Assembly: GCF_003144195.1 (NCBI RefSeq)
Contig: NW_020290009.1
Coordinates: forward strand, 194,181 to 258,180
Length of the DNA: 64,000 nt
Direction of reading: 5' to 3'
DNA from: Ceraceosorus guamensis
Lineage: Eukaryota; Basidiomycota; Exobasidiomycetes; Ceraceosorales; Ceraceosoraceae
A program made the position numbers and the translations under genes. Positions 1 to 11,629 of the stretch are shown piece by piece. Positions within the stretch are counted from its first letter, which is position 1. Every line of letters begins with the position of its first letter. The notes beneath the pieces were generated by a model. That model made no database searches, had not been told where the DNA came from, and was given only the letters and a program-made list of their open reading frames with translations.

Positions 1-1174
1 CGGTAGCAGTCACGCGACGCCACACGAAGCTCATGCATGTCAAATCTCGATCGATCTGCGCTTCTCCCTCCGCACTGATCGCGGCCACCCTTGCTCCACT
101 GCAAGCGATCGAGAACTGCGGGGTGACACAACGCAGGGGGGCTGCATGCTGCCCCCATGCCAGATCCCCAAGGCTTGACTCATACTCAGAAGTGTAACAG
201 CTGCTTTGCCACCGTGAAGCAGTCCTCAGAGGTCATAGTTGGTCTAGAGACCTCACTTGCTGCTTGGCCAAACGCCCCTTGAATGGACTCAATTGGTTGA
301 GGAGCGGGCCTGCAGCTGTGTAAGCGTTTGTCAGACTGAGGCATCAAACCTCATGCAGCTCAACAACGTGACCGCCGTGCGGAACGGGCGCGGGCCCCAC
401 GAAGTATTCAAACTTGCGTGTCGTAAATTACAATTTTGAATGTGAATCCTCTCAGGATTACGTCTAGCTAGTGCAAAATTTTAAAGTTGTCTTTGACTCT
501 TTCGTGCGCATTCAATTGAGCGATTTCATCTCGGGCGTGGCATGTAGAGAGGTCTGATATTTGATTCTCATTAGATCCTCTGATTCAAGCCCTTCTCGCG
601 TGGCTCTTCACTCAAGACTTCCTGTCACAACTTTGAATCATCCTCGGCCGCATTCAGATTGCCTCTGACTGTGAATTCATCGCATCAGCCCCTTCATCTT
701 GCCTTGGCCTTCCTCTTCTGCATTGTCCTCAATTTGCAGCTCCATTTCGGCGAGCTTGCTCCAGCACAATCCTCGGCTTGCAACTGGGCCGCGACGTGGT
801 CCTCCTCCCGCCTACGTTTGAGTCGGCGGATTTTGCGGCGGCTTTTCCACCAAGCTGAACTCTGCACGCTCTTCGTGACTCTCGGCGTCATAATAGAGGT
901 CTTCGTGCGAGATTACCTCCAAGGATACATTGCCACCTGCCGCACCGAATTCCGGCACACCGCTGGGACGCAGATCCACCAAAGCAATCAACACTTCTTT
1001 CGGGCTTCACAGTAATCATTCTCAGCACTTGGTCGAGGCACCCCACCCGGCCTTCGCACGCTCGTTACACTGTTTTGATACCATCAACGATTTGTCGCTC
1101 GCATACTTGATCCAGCCGCACTGCGCTCGGTCGGTCGGCATCACAGGCCGTCGAGCGCATGGACTGGAGCTGCC
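1..1174. other. Gene-free left edge / cry-DASH upstream region
   Basis: No convincing gene is seen. The right part is the upstream region of the cryptochrome gene. A stop-free minus-strand stretch at 812-994 has protein-like composition but no ATG and no clear partner exon, so it is not called. Confidence 0.5.
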
Positions 1175-4092
1175 ATGTCGACTGGCGATGACACTCACGA
1201 GGAGGGGGCACCCAGAAGGGTACTTATATGCTTGATGCGATTGGATCTTCGAGTCAACGACAATGCTTTGTTCCACTAGTGAGTCATTGCAAGCTTAGCC
1301 GAAGATCTGCACGATTCCAATGCTACTGTGTCATTGCGATCCAGAGCGTGCTTGTCAGCTGTACTATTACACTCACCCATTCGCGCCCGCCTTGCACGCC
1401 CGACAGTGCACACATGACGGAACCTCCTCCTGGACCCGCAGCCGAGAGGCCTCCTACCAAATTCAATCAAGACGTTCTCGCCGGATCAGCGTTGTTCAGC
1501 CGTGCCGATTACCTGATGCCATTGTACGTCTTCGACGAGCGTGTTATTGAGCTCAGCGGCCTGCCTGGATATCAACGGAATGGACCAGAGGCAAGAACGA
1601 AGAACTACGGCTTTTGGAAGACTGGCGGGTTCCGTGCTAGATTCATCGCAGAAGCTGTCTATGATCTACGATCCCGTCTTCGCGCCGCTGGCTCTGACTT
1701 GGTCATCCGTTTTGGATTCCCAGAGGTGGTAGTTGAGAACTTCGTCAAAGCTTTCCAGGCTAGGGGTGATGAGGTCGAGGGCGTATGGTTGCAAAAGGAG
1801 GTGACGCACGACGAGGAACAGGTGGAGACGCAGCTTCAGGAACGCTTGCAAGGTCTCAACGTGCCGATGCGCTTCGTCCACGGCAAGACGTTGGTCCACC
1901 CAGCCGATCTACCGTTCGACATCAGCGAGACGCCCGACGTGTTCACACCATACCGCAAACGCGTCGAAGAGATGAAGGCAGCTATGGTTCGGCCCACCCT
2001 TCGACCACCTGAACGGTTCAAACCGCTTCCGCCCGCCCTTCCCGAGACTCCCGACTATTCTCTCGATGTATCGTACGAGGTTGACGTTGATGGCCTTCTC
2101 GCTCGTCCGCCAGAGGATCAAGCACAGACGGAAAGTCAAGTCTCTTTTCTCGACATTCTCAGCTATTTGTTGGCGCCCCTCAGCGACTCTCCGACCATAC
2201 TGAGCGCGGGTAAACCCATCGCCTCTCGTCAGCTTCTCCAACAACGGCACCCCGCTTCGGCGTTTCCAAATCGTGGAGGTGAAAGCTCCGCCCTAGAGCG
2301 ATTGGAGTGGTACTTTATCAGGGGCAAGAGCGCCGACTCGAGTAGATGGGGACGCGCGGATCCTCCTCCAGTCGCGCGATACAAGCAAACGCGCAACAAC
2401 CTCGTTGGCCACGCATACTCGACCAAGATGTCTCCCTTCTTGGCTTACGGTTCAATCTCACCTCGGCAAATATGGGAGGCTTTGGACATCCACGAACGTC
2501 AGTTTGGTGAAGATCGCAACACGTACTGGGTGCGCTTCGAGCTGCTTTGGCGGGACTACTTTTTCTGCGTCAGCGAAAAGTATGGTGACCTTCTTTTCAA
2601 GCTCGAAGGATTCGAGGGCGCGACTGATCCCCGGCAAGCTGAGAAGAAGCTTCAACCGGGCTGGTGGAAGATGTGGGATCCGGTCAAGGATGGTCGCGAG
2701 AATCCCGTTAGTCGACTGCTTGAGGGCCGTACGGGTATACCATTTATCGATGCCAACATCACAGAGCTCCGAGAAAGCGGGTTCATGTCGAATAGAGGCC
2801 GTCAGAATGTGGCCTCCTTCTTGACGAAGGACCTCGGTTACGACTGGCGTATTGGGGCCGAGTTCTACCAAGGTGAACTGATAGATTATGATGCGACCAG
2901 TAATTACGGCAATTGGCAGTATGTCGCAGGCGTTGGCAACGATCCTCGAGCCTCTAGGCAATTCAACATCATCAAGCAAGCGAAAGACTACGACTCGCAT
3001 GGAGAGTTCGTGAAGTTGTGGTTGCCTGCGTTGCGCAATTTGCATCCCGACTTCGTGCACACCCCTTGGCTACTCGACGAAGACGAAAAGCGGTCCTACG
3101 GTCTGAAATCCACTGCCATGGACGTATCCTACGACTCGTATCCTGGCCAGCCCATGGTAGAGGAGGAAACGTGGCGCAAGCACTATGAACGAAAGGAAGG
3201 TGTAGGATCCAAAATGTTTGGTAATCCCCAGGAGAAGGTAAAGGATGGAAAGGTGAAAAGGATGGGCAGGCGGATAGTCCCCACCTATCCAAGGGGCGGG
3301 ACGGCTTCGGGATCCGGTGGGGCGCCTGCACTGAAGCTCGGACCGAGCGGCACCGGCGCGGTAGGCGCTCAGCACGGCGTACATCGTCCATTGCCAGGGG
3401 CAGTACTACCAGCTCCGCGCCGGCATCCTCTCGCCGGAAGTGCCGCTTTTGCAAACGCATCTTCGACGAGATCGGTCTCGCCCTTTGACGGTAGTCACCA
3501 TAGCAGCGCATCCAGTGGCTCTGGTGGCTTGCAGTCACGCTACCAAACGCCTGCTCCTTCTTATCCCCCCGGGTATCGAAGCGTGGGACACGGACTCGTT
3601 CCAGGAGCTGGACAGGCTAGCCTGCTCCCGTCTCAGCAGCAGCAGCAAATCGCCAGCTCAGCGCTGGGACCTCGACCCGGTCCTGGTACAGCTCTGCCTA
3701 ACTATCCGGTCTCACGCTCTTCCGCACTCCCACAACATGGGCGGGGCGGTGGTGATCGGAGCTCAGGCTCGTTCGGTGCTTCGGAAGTTGCTGGTCTGAA
3801 TTCGTTCCGCAACCTCCACATCGGTGGTGCTGCACAGACAGGTAACGGCGATCAGGGCTTTGCGCTTCCCCATGGACAGCGCTTTGGAGGCGGATCGGGC
3901 GAAAACGCACCTATGGCCGCTGCTGCGTTGCAAGGGTCAGGACTGCCTGCGACTCCTCCATACGGATCCAACGGATCGAGGCAAATGGGTGCACTACGCA
4001 ACCTTGCGGAAGGGCAAGCCCAGCCTCAAGGACCGCCACCGCCAAAACCAGCTGACACGTCGACATCCTGGCGTCGTGGGGCTCCGAAATAG
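1175..4092 (+). CDS. CRYD: Cryptochrome DASH with long C-terminal extension, 2 exons
   Basis: Flavin- and folate-type blue-light receptor of the photolyase/cryptochrome superfamily. CRY-DASH members repair CPDs in single-stranded DNA and many act in light signalling. Exons 1175-1278 and 1407-4092; the 128-nt intron has donor GTGAGT and acceptor GACAG. Predicted length is 929 aa. The short first exon supplies the start of the photolyase alpha/beta domain (VLICLMRLDLRVNDN), which continues as YLMPLYVFDE in exon 2. The FAD-binding domain carries LLWRDYFF near residue 416, then NRGRQNVASFL, LIDYDATSNYGNWQYVAG and GNDPRASRQFN near 546, all typical of CRY-DASH. From about residue 637 a roughly 290-aa Gly/Ser/Pro/Gln-rich extension follows, with a GRGGGDR patch. 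The ATG at 1175 is chosen because the preceding ATG at 1160 closes quickly in another frame. It converges on the TBC gene. Confidence 0.93.
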
Positions 4093-4424
4093 TGTTTCTA
4101 CGCATTCAGACAACTCTCAGCACACGCGTCGCTAGTATGTTCCAAATGCACCTTTCACCCCGTTGCTCCCCCTCACCGAAATTTATCTGCTGGTTCGTCG
4201 CCGTGACTCTATGTAATACGGCCGGGCTTATACAGATCTTTCGCAAATCAGCAAGCATGAAAATTGACCAAGGAAAATCATGAGGTTGACCATCGTCGCT
4301 CGCAGATTCGGTCCTCAAGTCTCAAGACAAGGCGCAATAATAGTGCGAGGTACAAGTGATGCAGAATCGATGATCTGTGCATTGGATGATCTTTGTGCGT
4401 CTCGTCATAGCGACTTGCCCCAGT
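4093..4424. other. Convergent intergenic region
   Basis: About 330 nt between the 3' ends of the cryptochrome and TBC genes. It must hold both 3' UTRs and polyadenylation sites. No other feature is seen. Confidence 0.6.
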
Positions 4425-7250
4425 CTACGTCAGATGAGCGTCACCGGCAAGTTCACGGACGTGCCACTCCTTGTGCGCCTTTGCGATCTTTTTCTTGACA
4501 TCGTCCCGGGCACTGAAATGTTCCACCCATCTCATGAGCGCATCATCGTCCTCGGGCAAAAGCTCGGCGCCTAGAGCACCCAGGATGGTCTCGAACGTCG
4601 CATTGGGATGGATGAGGCGATCTCTGAGCGCCCACAGCACCGCTAGACTGAAGATGACGAGCACGTCTGCACCGTCCAACAGTAGGGCGTCCCACAGACG
4701 AATCTGCGTCTGAAAGGGCACGACATTCGCGAAGAGCGTAATGTACCAGCGCGTGGCGTAGCTTGACGTCGTGATGTCTTGCTCCAGCAATTGTCGCGCT
4801 ATGTCGGGCATATACGCTAGAGCCAACTGCTCCTGGACGTAGAAACTCTCCACTAGCCCGGGAAAGCCAGGAGAGAAAGTCTTGTGCAGACCGTACTCGC
4901 GCGCATCGTGCATGGCGGTCAGGCATGCGTAGGCCCTCTCCGGCGGCAAGTAGACCAGCAACGTTGCAGCGATCGGGCCCATTCCCTGACAGTAAGCGCA
5001 GTCATCGCAATGCAGACTGAATGCATGCAAGACGTGAAATAGACCTCTTTGGCCTTGTCCATATCGCGTGTGGAAAAGAACATGACCACTGATTGTTCGA
5101 GGCACGTCCAGATCGATTTGGACGTCGTGAGGGCTGGGTTTCTTGATCAGTTCTGCGTATCGATGCTCAGCGTCACTTGCCAGAGACCCATTCGCTACGC
5201 TCCGGTTGCGGGCCGTCCCTACTGGAGAGGTGGAGGCAATTGTGCCGGTGTTGCTCCTTTCGCTTTCATGGCGGCCGTGTCCCGTCCCTGGGTTGGCTTT
5301 CGCAGCGGCTGCGACAGGCCTCGCATCCCCATTCGCGAAGATTGAGTGATGGCCGTCGCAAACTAATGCCCACCAAGCAGCGGATCTCCATCGATCAGGC
5401 ACACCCTTGTAAACCCTTCTCCGTAATTTCTTGCTCTGAACGAGATTCGGCGCAAGTCTGTAGCCGCTGACGTTGCCGCCTGCATCCCTGGAATCGACTC
5501 GAAGCATGCGCTGCCATTTCTCGACCCGCAACGCTTCGCGTGCTCTCACCGCTTCTTCGAGCGCAGTACGATGTGTGCGCACTCTATCGATAGCGCTGAC
5601 ATCGTCGTTGACACCCTTGGCAAAGCCAGATGCTCCGATCAGCGAGGGTGACTTTTCGCTGCCCACTGTCGGACTTCCTTTAGGAGCAGGCTTCTTCTTG
5701 ACAGATTTCAGAGCTGATCTCCGCTTGGAAGGCAGCTTGGCAAACGCAGGCGCGGGCAGTATGGTAGTCCTAGGGGGCCTTGATGAGCTGCCATTCAACT
5801 CCTTGGCGAAGAACCCATAACGGTCTATGCTGCTCATGACTTCCTCGCGAGCAATCCGCGCCTCTCTCTCTTGGTGTGACTCTCCCTCATAGTCAGGGTC
5901 TTGCTCCTCGGTTCCCGAGACGCGCCCTGGCAGCAGTTCCAGACGTCTAGAGCCGCTTAAGGCGCTCTCCTCACTGCGTGCGAGGCTGACGATGCTTTCG
6001 CTGCTGAAAGGCCGCGTTACATCGTCATCTGGCCGGCAAGCACCGGACGAGTCGGAGAAATGATCGACGGTAGTGTAGCAGGTCTCTGTGGACGAGCTGC
6101 CAAGATGCGAGGAGTCACGAGGCGAAAGAGTGCTTGAAGCACCGCTCTGCTGAGCGTTCTGGTCAGATGGCTGGGTAGGTGACAAGGCTGGATTTGGTGT
6201 CGGGGGGATGATGTCGAGAGTCGGCGCCGAAGGCGAAGGAGCCAGCTCCTCCACTGCCGACGACAGGCCTGCGGAGTGGACGAGTCCGAGGCCTGCGCCG
6301 CCGCCATCAGTGACAATGGGATCGAGCGAGGGCCTGTCTTGCGTCAAGGCAAGTGTTGGAGAGATAGCAGCGCGGTGCATTGGATTATCGGATTCTAGTG
6401 AGCTTTCGGCGAGGATAGGCGATAGGCGATCCGAGCCATTTGGGCCAGGTCTGAGCCGACCAGGCAAGATCTGCCTAGACGAGGACCCTTCGAAGGCGGG
6501 AGAGAGCGCAAGATTCCTATGTCCGACCAACGGGGAAGAAGGGACTGATCTAGCCACATCCCTTCGCTGTTGGCTATTCGCTATCCTTGTCTTTGCTCCA
6601 ACTACCGAAGGTGTCACGGATCGTGCACGAGAAATATTCCTCTTTCTGCCCAGATCTGGCTGTTCCCACGCATGGCCTTGACCCCTCTCTCGCGTCCATT
6701 CTTGCCCTTCCACGAATCCGTCGTCTTCGACGCCGCGCGAGTCAAAGTGTGCGTAAGTTTTGCGGATGTATGCGCCCTCTGCATCACCTGCTTGTGTCCA
6801 TGATTCGGCGGCACTCGGTGCTGGAGAAGCTGCTCTCGAGCGAAGGATAGCAGCGGATGCAGATTCGACGCGCTTGAAGGCTGGCCGACGTAGAGCAGAG
6901 GCAGCATCAGCATCAGCAGACCCCCCAATGTTGCCCCTTCCATTCGTTGCAGTAGCAGTGAGCTTGGGTGAGATGTTGCTAGAGCTGGCAACGAGGCGCA
7001 GCGGTCTGAGGCTGCTTGAGGGCTGGTGTGCAGCTTCGGAGGAGGGCCCTGCAGCCGAAGCCGGTCGACTTTGAGCGCTTTCAGTGCGGTTGTGAGAGAC
7101 CGAACGAGGAAGAATGCGCGTTTGCGCGCCCAGAATGGAGGGAGCCTCAGTGCTGATCTCTGCATTTGGGGAGGATCCTATTGCACCCATTTTTCCGTTT
7201 GGGGCAGCCTCTTTAGCCAGAGACTTGCGAGCTCCAAGGCTGATAGGCAT
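4425..7250 (-). CDS. TBC-domain Rab GTPase-activating protein
   Basis: Intronless, 941 aa. TBC proteins speed GTP hydrolysis by Rab GTPases and so end Rab signalling in vesicle traffic. The N-terminal ~590 residues are Ser/Pro/Ala-rich and probably disordered. The TBC domain fills the C-terminal third: it opens at RVYKGVPDRWRSAAWW and carries both catalytic fingers, IDLDVPRT (Arg718) and YCQGM (Gln755). It ends with the usual helical half (TRWYITLFANVVPFQTQIRLWD). Both fingers are intact, so the protein should be an active GAP. The target Rab cannot be told from sequence. The ATG at 7250 is the first good in-frame Met; a short 5' exon upstream cannot be ruled out. Confidence 0.9.
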   Translation of the reverse strand: MPISLGARKSLAKEAAPNGKMGAIGSSPNAEISTEAPSILGAQTRILPRSVSHNRTESAQSRPASAAGPSSEAAHQPSSSLRPLRLVASSSNISPKLTATATNGRGNIGGSADADAASALRRPAFKRVESASAAILRSRAASPAPSAAESWTQAGDAEGAYIRKTYAHFDSRGVEDDGFVEGQEWTRERGQGHAWEQPDLGRKRNISRARSVTPSVVGAKTRIANSQQRRDVARSVPSSPLVGHRNLALSPAFEGSSSRQILPGRLRPGPNGSDRLSPILAESSLESDNPMHRAAISPTLALTQDRPSLDPIVTDGGGAGLGLVHSAGLSSAVEELAPSPSAPTLDIIPPTPNPALSPTQPSDQNAQQSGASSTLSPRDSSHLGSSSTETCYTTVDHFSDSSGACRPDDDVTRPFSSESIVSLARSEESALSGSRRLELLPGRVSGTEEQDPDYEGESHQEREARIAREEVMSSIDRYGFFAKELNGSSSRPPRTTILPAPAFAKLPSKRRSALKSVKKKPAPKGSPTVGSEKSPSLIGASGFAKGVNDDVSAIDRVRTHRTALEEAVRAREALRVEKWQRMLRVDSRDAGGNVSGYRLAPNLVQSKKLRRRVYKGVPDRWRSAAWWALVCDGHHSIFANGDARPVAAAAKANPGTGHGRHESERSNTGTIASTSPVGTARNRSVANGSLASDAEHRYAELIKKPSPHDVQIDLDVPRTISGHVLFHTRYGQGQRGLFHVLHAFSLHCDDCAYCQGMGPIAATLLVYLPPERAYACLTAMHDAREYGLHKTFSPGFPGLVESFYVQEQLALAYMPDIARQLLEQDITTSSYATRWYITLFANVVPFQTQIRLWDALLLDGADVLVIFSLAVLWALRDRLIHPNATFETILGALGAELLPEDDDALMRWVEHFSARDDVKKKIAKAHKEWHVRELAGDAHLT

Positions 7251-9022
7251 GGCAGCGCTGGACTTGTCAGTACGTACAGAGAGCAGATCTGGGCGATTTG
7301 GACGTCTGTTGCAGAGCGTGAGTGGAGTGCAAGGGTGGTTGATGCCAGCTGGTCTGATGAAGGGCCGCGGGTAAGTGTGGACGCAGTGCAGCTTTTAGGT
7401 GCTTGGTCCTCGAGATGGCTGGCGGGACGAATGCTGCGGCGCTCAGCCTTATCTATTGAGATCGCATAGCTCCTTGTTCCCTGCGGCCGTCGGAGAGGAG
7501 GCTCGAGGAGTAGATGAGGAAGGTTGGTGAGGAGCGTGCAAGCTTGCTCGCGCATCCACGGGTGATACGAGGCAGGGTTCTCGGCGCTTTCCCCGCGCTT
7601 TGATGAGCAGCTTGCTGCCCGCCTCCCAACACGCTCGCTCCCCTCGGCTAGCGCAGAATGAAGATGCCGGTCGAGTGCCGAAAGAAGCGCATGCATTCGC
7701 GCAAGCTGGGCGGGTACAACCCTCTCCAAATGCTTCCCTCCTTCTTTCCCGCTCGTTCTTTTGGAAGCGAATTTCTTCCGCGGCGGAAGCTAGCGAGGAG
7801 CTGGAGGAAGCTGGAGAGACCTGCAGGCAAACAAACACAATTTTGAATTTGAGTCGCGTGGATGATCGCGATTCGAGTACGAGCTGCAGACAAATGTTTG
7901 CGAGGGGAGGATGTTCAAAGCTCCAATTGCAGCTTGCTCGTCGATTGAGTGAATGTGAGAGGTGCACTCGAGCCGTAGAAGGTCGGGACGAGTCAGATTT
8001 GAGTATGGCGTGCAAGATCTTCGAGGGGCGATTAGGGTGTTTGGCACGAATGGGAGACGGTTATCCAGACAGACCACATCCAGCTGCACCCACGAGACAC
8101 AAAGCCTAAATGTCGTGAAAAGGTACGACTCACGACCGCTGGAGCTTGGCCAACTACAATTGTGATCGACTCCCTCCCATCGAGCGCCAACGCGACTTGA
8201 TTGGTCCTGGCACGCACTCGTGACCGTTGCTGTAGATGCCCAGCAAAGACCGGTACGCGGTGTGCCGGTGTGCAAGCAGCCAATCGCAGCCCGCCTAGCT
8301 GCGCCCTCACCAAAGGCGCAAAAGGCGTTGCGTCAGGGTCCATTCCATGACCCTCGAGCCGTACCCACACTCGAGACTGACGACTACGGCGGAGGGACCT
8401 ATGCTTGACAAATCGTGTCGCGAACCACACCCGAACTCAGCTCGATCCGACAACAGATCTGACAAGCCTGCGGTGTGTGGCCACCAGAAGCGCGGATCTT
8501 ATCAATCACCATGCAGACCGGCGACTTGTAAGACCAGTGACGACTCACAGTGTCATCGCATCCCGGTAGAAACGCTTTGAGCAAGGCTGGGAATGCATGG
8601 AACGTGTCCATGTCGCTCGGCCAAGCATCTCAGTCGGCGGCGCAGAAAGGCGTCGTCGAGCGGTGTGACCACACTGGTGGTTACAGGATTGGTCACTCTC
8701 CGTCACCCATGACCGCTCAGCGCGATGCAATTGGAAGGGAGGTTCGGGCAATCATGCGACTCGCATGGAGCGAAAGCGAAAGCTATTTCAATGCGTGAAG
8801 AGCTACTCGACAATTGTCATAGCGTACATGGATGTATTTGGTTTCGGGAAATGGTTGTGTTTGTGTCCCTTTTTGTCCAAACCGCAAGTGAGGCGAGAAG
8901 TACAGCGCGCAAAGCACCTGTATTACGCATCACGACTACCCTCACCCGTCGCCATCCAGCTTGGCCCTCGACCGTGATCTCCCATAGCCGAAGGATGGCT
9001 GGTCATGACACTAGACGCGCGC
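7251..9022. other. Gene-free interval, 1.8 kb
   Basis: Lies between the 5' end of the TBC gene and the 3' end of RPS26. It should hold the TBC promoter and 5' UTR and the RPS26 3' UTR. No ORF with family features, tRNA or repeat was seen. Confidence 0.5.
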
Positions 9023-9743
9023 TCAAGTGCGAGCACGGTCTTGTGCAGCAGCAACGGCAGGGTTGATCTTCTTGCCGTCTTTGTTGTAGCGAACGCGAAC
9101 AGGGGGCTCGCGGTTGCGACGGTCCTCGCGCGAACGCACACGAACGACGTGAGCGTGGATGGCGCAGGAGACGCAGTAGTGAATCTTCAAGTAGAGCTTG
9201 GGCAGAGCGTACTCTGTTGAAAGGAAAAGTAGACCAACTTTGGTGATGAGCATGTGCGCGATGTAGCCGAGTGGCTGGCGATGGGCTGGCCCAAGTCACA
9301 GCATCCTCTTCAGACAGCCGCTTGCATCCATCGGTATGCCCAGCAGCCTATGCATCCTGATACCACAATTTCTCGCCTGTCCATGTCATCCGCCGCACCT
9401 CCTCACAGTCGCCGCCTTGACCATCTGCCACCTCGCTTTCCCGCTTGGGCATCTACGCAAGCAGCGATACTCACCAGCGTACACCGAGGCGTCGCTCAGG
9501 TCACGAACAGCCGCAGCCTCAACGATGTTGCGGATCGTGAAGCGCTTGATGGCCTTGTCCTTGGGCTGTGAGAATCGCAAGAAGCAGGAAGTTGACAGGT
9601 TGTCAGTGACTTGAGCCGAGAGGATAGGCTTGAGACTCCAGATGGTGACTCACGACGCATCGAGCGCAGTTGGAGCAACGAACGAAGGGGACGTGGCCTC
9701 GTCCGTGCTTGTTGCGGCCGCCATTTCTTCTCTTCTTAGTCAT
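9023..9743 (-). CDS. RPS26: 40S ribosomal protein S26 (eS26), 3 exons
   Basis: Small-subunit ribosomal protein near the mRNA exit channel. Exons 9743-9654, 9565-9475 and 9213-9023; the spliced product is 123 aa, the normal eS26 length. The protein opens [20 protein letters not shown], then has the zinc-binding pairs CSNCARC and CVSCAIHAH. The core matches eS26 ([47 protein letters not shown]). Donors are GTGAGT and acceptors CACAG and AACAG. Intron 2 is 261 nt, longer than most introns here. A further 5' UTR intron is likely (see findings). It is divergent from RPL12, so the two ribosomal genes share one upstream region. Confidence 0.97.
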
Positions 9744-10785
9744 CTTGCTGTAAAACGTCAAGAAGAAGGGGGGAAGGAGTCAAGGCACAATTGGAGCGAA
9801 GTGGCTGGATTAGCTGATTGGGTTCAAGCCATTGGGGCGCCTGAACAGATGAAAAGCTCACAAGATCGTTCTTGGGTGGGTCTTGAAGATGGTGGAATCA
9901 ATGGCCGCGATCCTTCACTCAGTTCAATCAACTTGAGGCTTGAGCGCCGCATCGCATCAGCCTGGCCAGAAGCTTCATGCAGGCTTCACGAGTACGCTGC
10001 CGGGGCGCTCGAACCGCAGTGCGTGCGGCTCTGACCACGTGGCGCGCCGGATCATTATGGCGCGCTGGACTCAATACAAACGCGCCACAGGCATTAACAC
10101 GCATCGCGGCGCGAACTTCCAGGGATTCAAATCAGCCGGGCGCCGCGGGTGCGTGCTTTCTGGCTTTGCAGCGAGGGACACGACACTTCTCCCAAGGGCA
10201 ATTTCGACTTTTCAGGACTTTACCACGTCTACCCACTTTCAGTCGACGCTACGTGAGTATCAATTCTCTCCGCTTCTCACTCTTCTGCTCTCGATTGCCA
10301 AGGGAAGGCGCTCTGGAGCTATATCAGTACATGGCTTGCCAGAGGCGAACGTCGCGAGCACGCGGAAAACAGGCAAGGAGCCGGGAAATATGATTCGCGA
10401 GGGGGACATCAATGTTGACCAATCATGAAGGATTGGATCGCGTCTTGGTCGGATAGGAGAAGGACGGCGCATTGCACACGGAAGATTGGTCACGTTGGAC
10501 AGAGGGGGTAGTGATCGCGGGATGGTCGGCCAATGTTCCAAATACTCGAGTCTCGCTAAGACATGCTCAGGAGCCTCACGCAAGACAGCCGAGAGGACTT
10601 GTCGTGAAGCCTGTGCAAAGGCTTAGGCAGACAAGTGTTGCACCTCTCGAGTCAGAGCGTCGGTTCGCCTTCTCCGCGCCACCTTGTTTTTGGTGCCAAT
10701 GGATTGGCGTGGCACGGCCCATCGCTGACAACCCGACAATTCGTACGCCCCATAATGTAGTGACACCTCAAGACATTCTTCCAAG
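9744..10785. promoter_or_regulatory. Shared divergent promoter of RPS26 and RPL12
   Basis: About 1.04 kb between the start codons of two ribosomal protein genes on opposite strands. No gene is seen inside. The part next to RPS26 is pyrimidine-rich on the minus strand and reads like a 5' UTR intron end (TTTTACAG just before the ATG). Specific factor sites were not assigned. Confidence 0.6.
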
Positions 10786-11629
10786 ATGGCGCCCAAGATT
10801 GACCCCAATGAGGTGAAGATCATCTACCTCCGAGCCGTCGGTGGTGAGGTCGGTGCCTCTTCTGCGCTTGCTCCCAAGATCGGTCCTCTTGGTCTGGTAA
10901 GTAAGGCGTCACGCTGCTATTGGACTCTCCAAAGCGTCCCTCTAATGCAGCTTCCCTTCGTGGCAACAGTCTCCCAAGAAGGTCGGAGAAGACATTGCCA
11001 AAGCTTCGGGTGACTGGAAGGGTCTTCGAGTGACTGTCCAGCTCACCGTCCAAAACCGTCAGGCTGCCGTCTCTATCGTCCCCGCTGCTAGCTCATTGGT
11101 AATCAAGGCGCTGAAGGGTGAGTTTGAATCGCATTTGATGCCACGTACATGCGGCAACAGGGGCAAACTGGGTCATGCGGGATGCGTGCTAGAGCCGATG
11201 AAGCAAGACCACTTCTCTCTGCTCTTGAAATCGCTGGACCTGACCAAGCGCCGCGCTGGAGGCCGTCTCGTCCTCGTCCATCATCGCTTACGCTGTCGCT
11301 GTGTTCCTTTGTGCATCAGAGCCCCCTCGTGACCGCAAGAAGGTAAAGAACATCAAGCACGCTGGTAACATCCCCTTCGACGAAATCGTCGAGATTGCCA
11401 GGAAGATGAGGTACAAGTCTCTCGCCAAGGAGCTTGCTGGAACGGTGAAGGAGATTCTCGGCACAGCGCAATCTGTTGGCTGCAGTGAGTAGAGCCAGTC
11501 TTTCTGTGCAAGTCAGTACATTAACCCATTTTCTCGCACTTCTTTGCTACTTTAGCTGTCGACGGTCAACCTCCCCACGACATCATCGATGGCATCAACG
11601 AGGGAGAGATCGAGGTCCCCGCCGAATAG
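10786..11629 (+). CDS. RPL12: 60S ribosomal protein L12 (uL11), 4 exons
   Basis: Large-subunit protein at the base of the P-stalk, part of the GTPase-associated centre. Exons 10786-10896, 10970-11117, 11320-11484 and 11556-11629; the predicted product is 165 aa, the standard length. The start [20 protein letters not shown] and the L11 core ([52 protein letters not shown]) are unmistakable. The end is [11 protein letters not shown]. Every junction keeps frame with GTAAGT or GTGAGT donors. It converges on QCR2. Confidence 0.97.

Noticed and set aside
812-994. Stop-free minus-strand stretch with protein-like composition at the left edge
   Set aside because: It has no ATG, no clear splice partners and no recognised family. 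It could be an exon of an unseen gene, but this cannot be shown.
9250-9290. tRNA-like D-arm sequence (TAGCCGAGTGGCT) inside RPS26 intron 2
   Set aside because: No matching T-arm (GGTTCGANNCC) or acceptor pairing lies at the right distance.
9214-9474. Possible intronic snoRNA in the long RPS26 intron 2, and likewise in RPL12 intron 2
   Set aside because: I could not find a paired C box (RTGATGA) and D box (CTGA) with a terminal stem in either intron.
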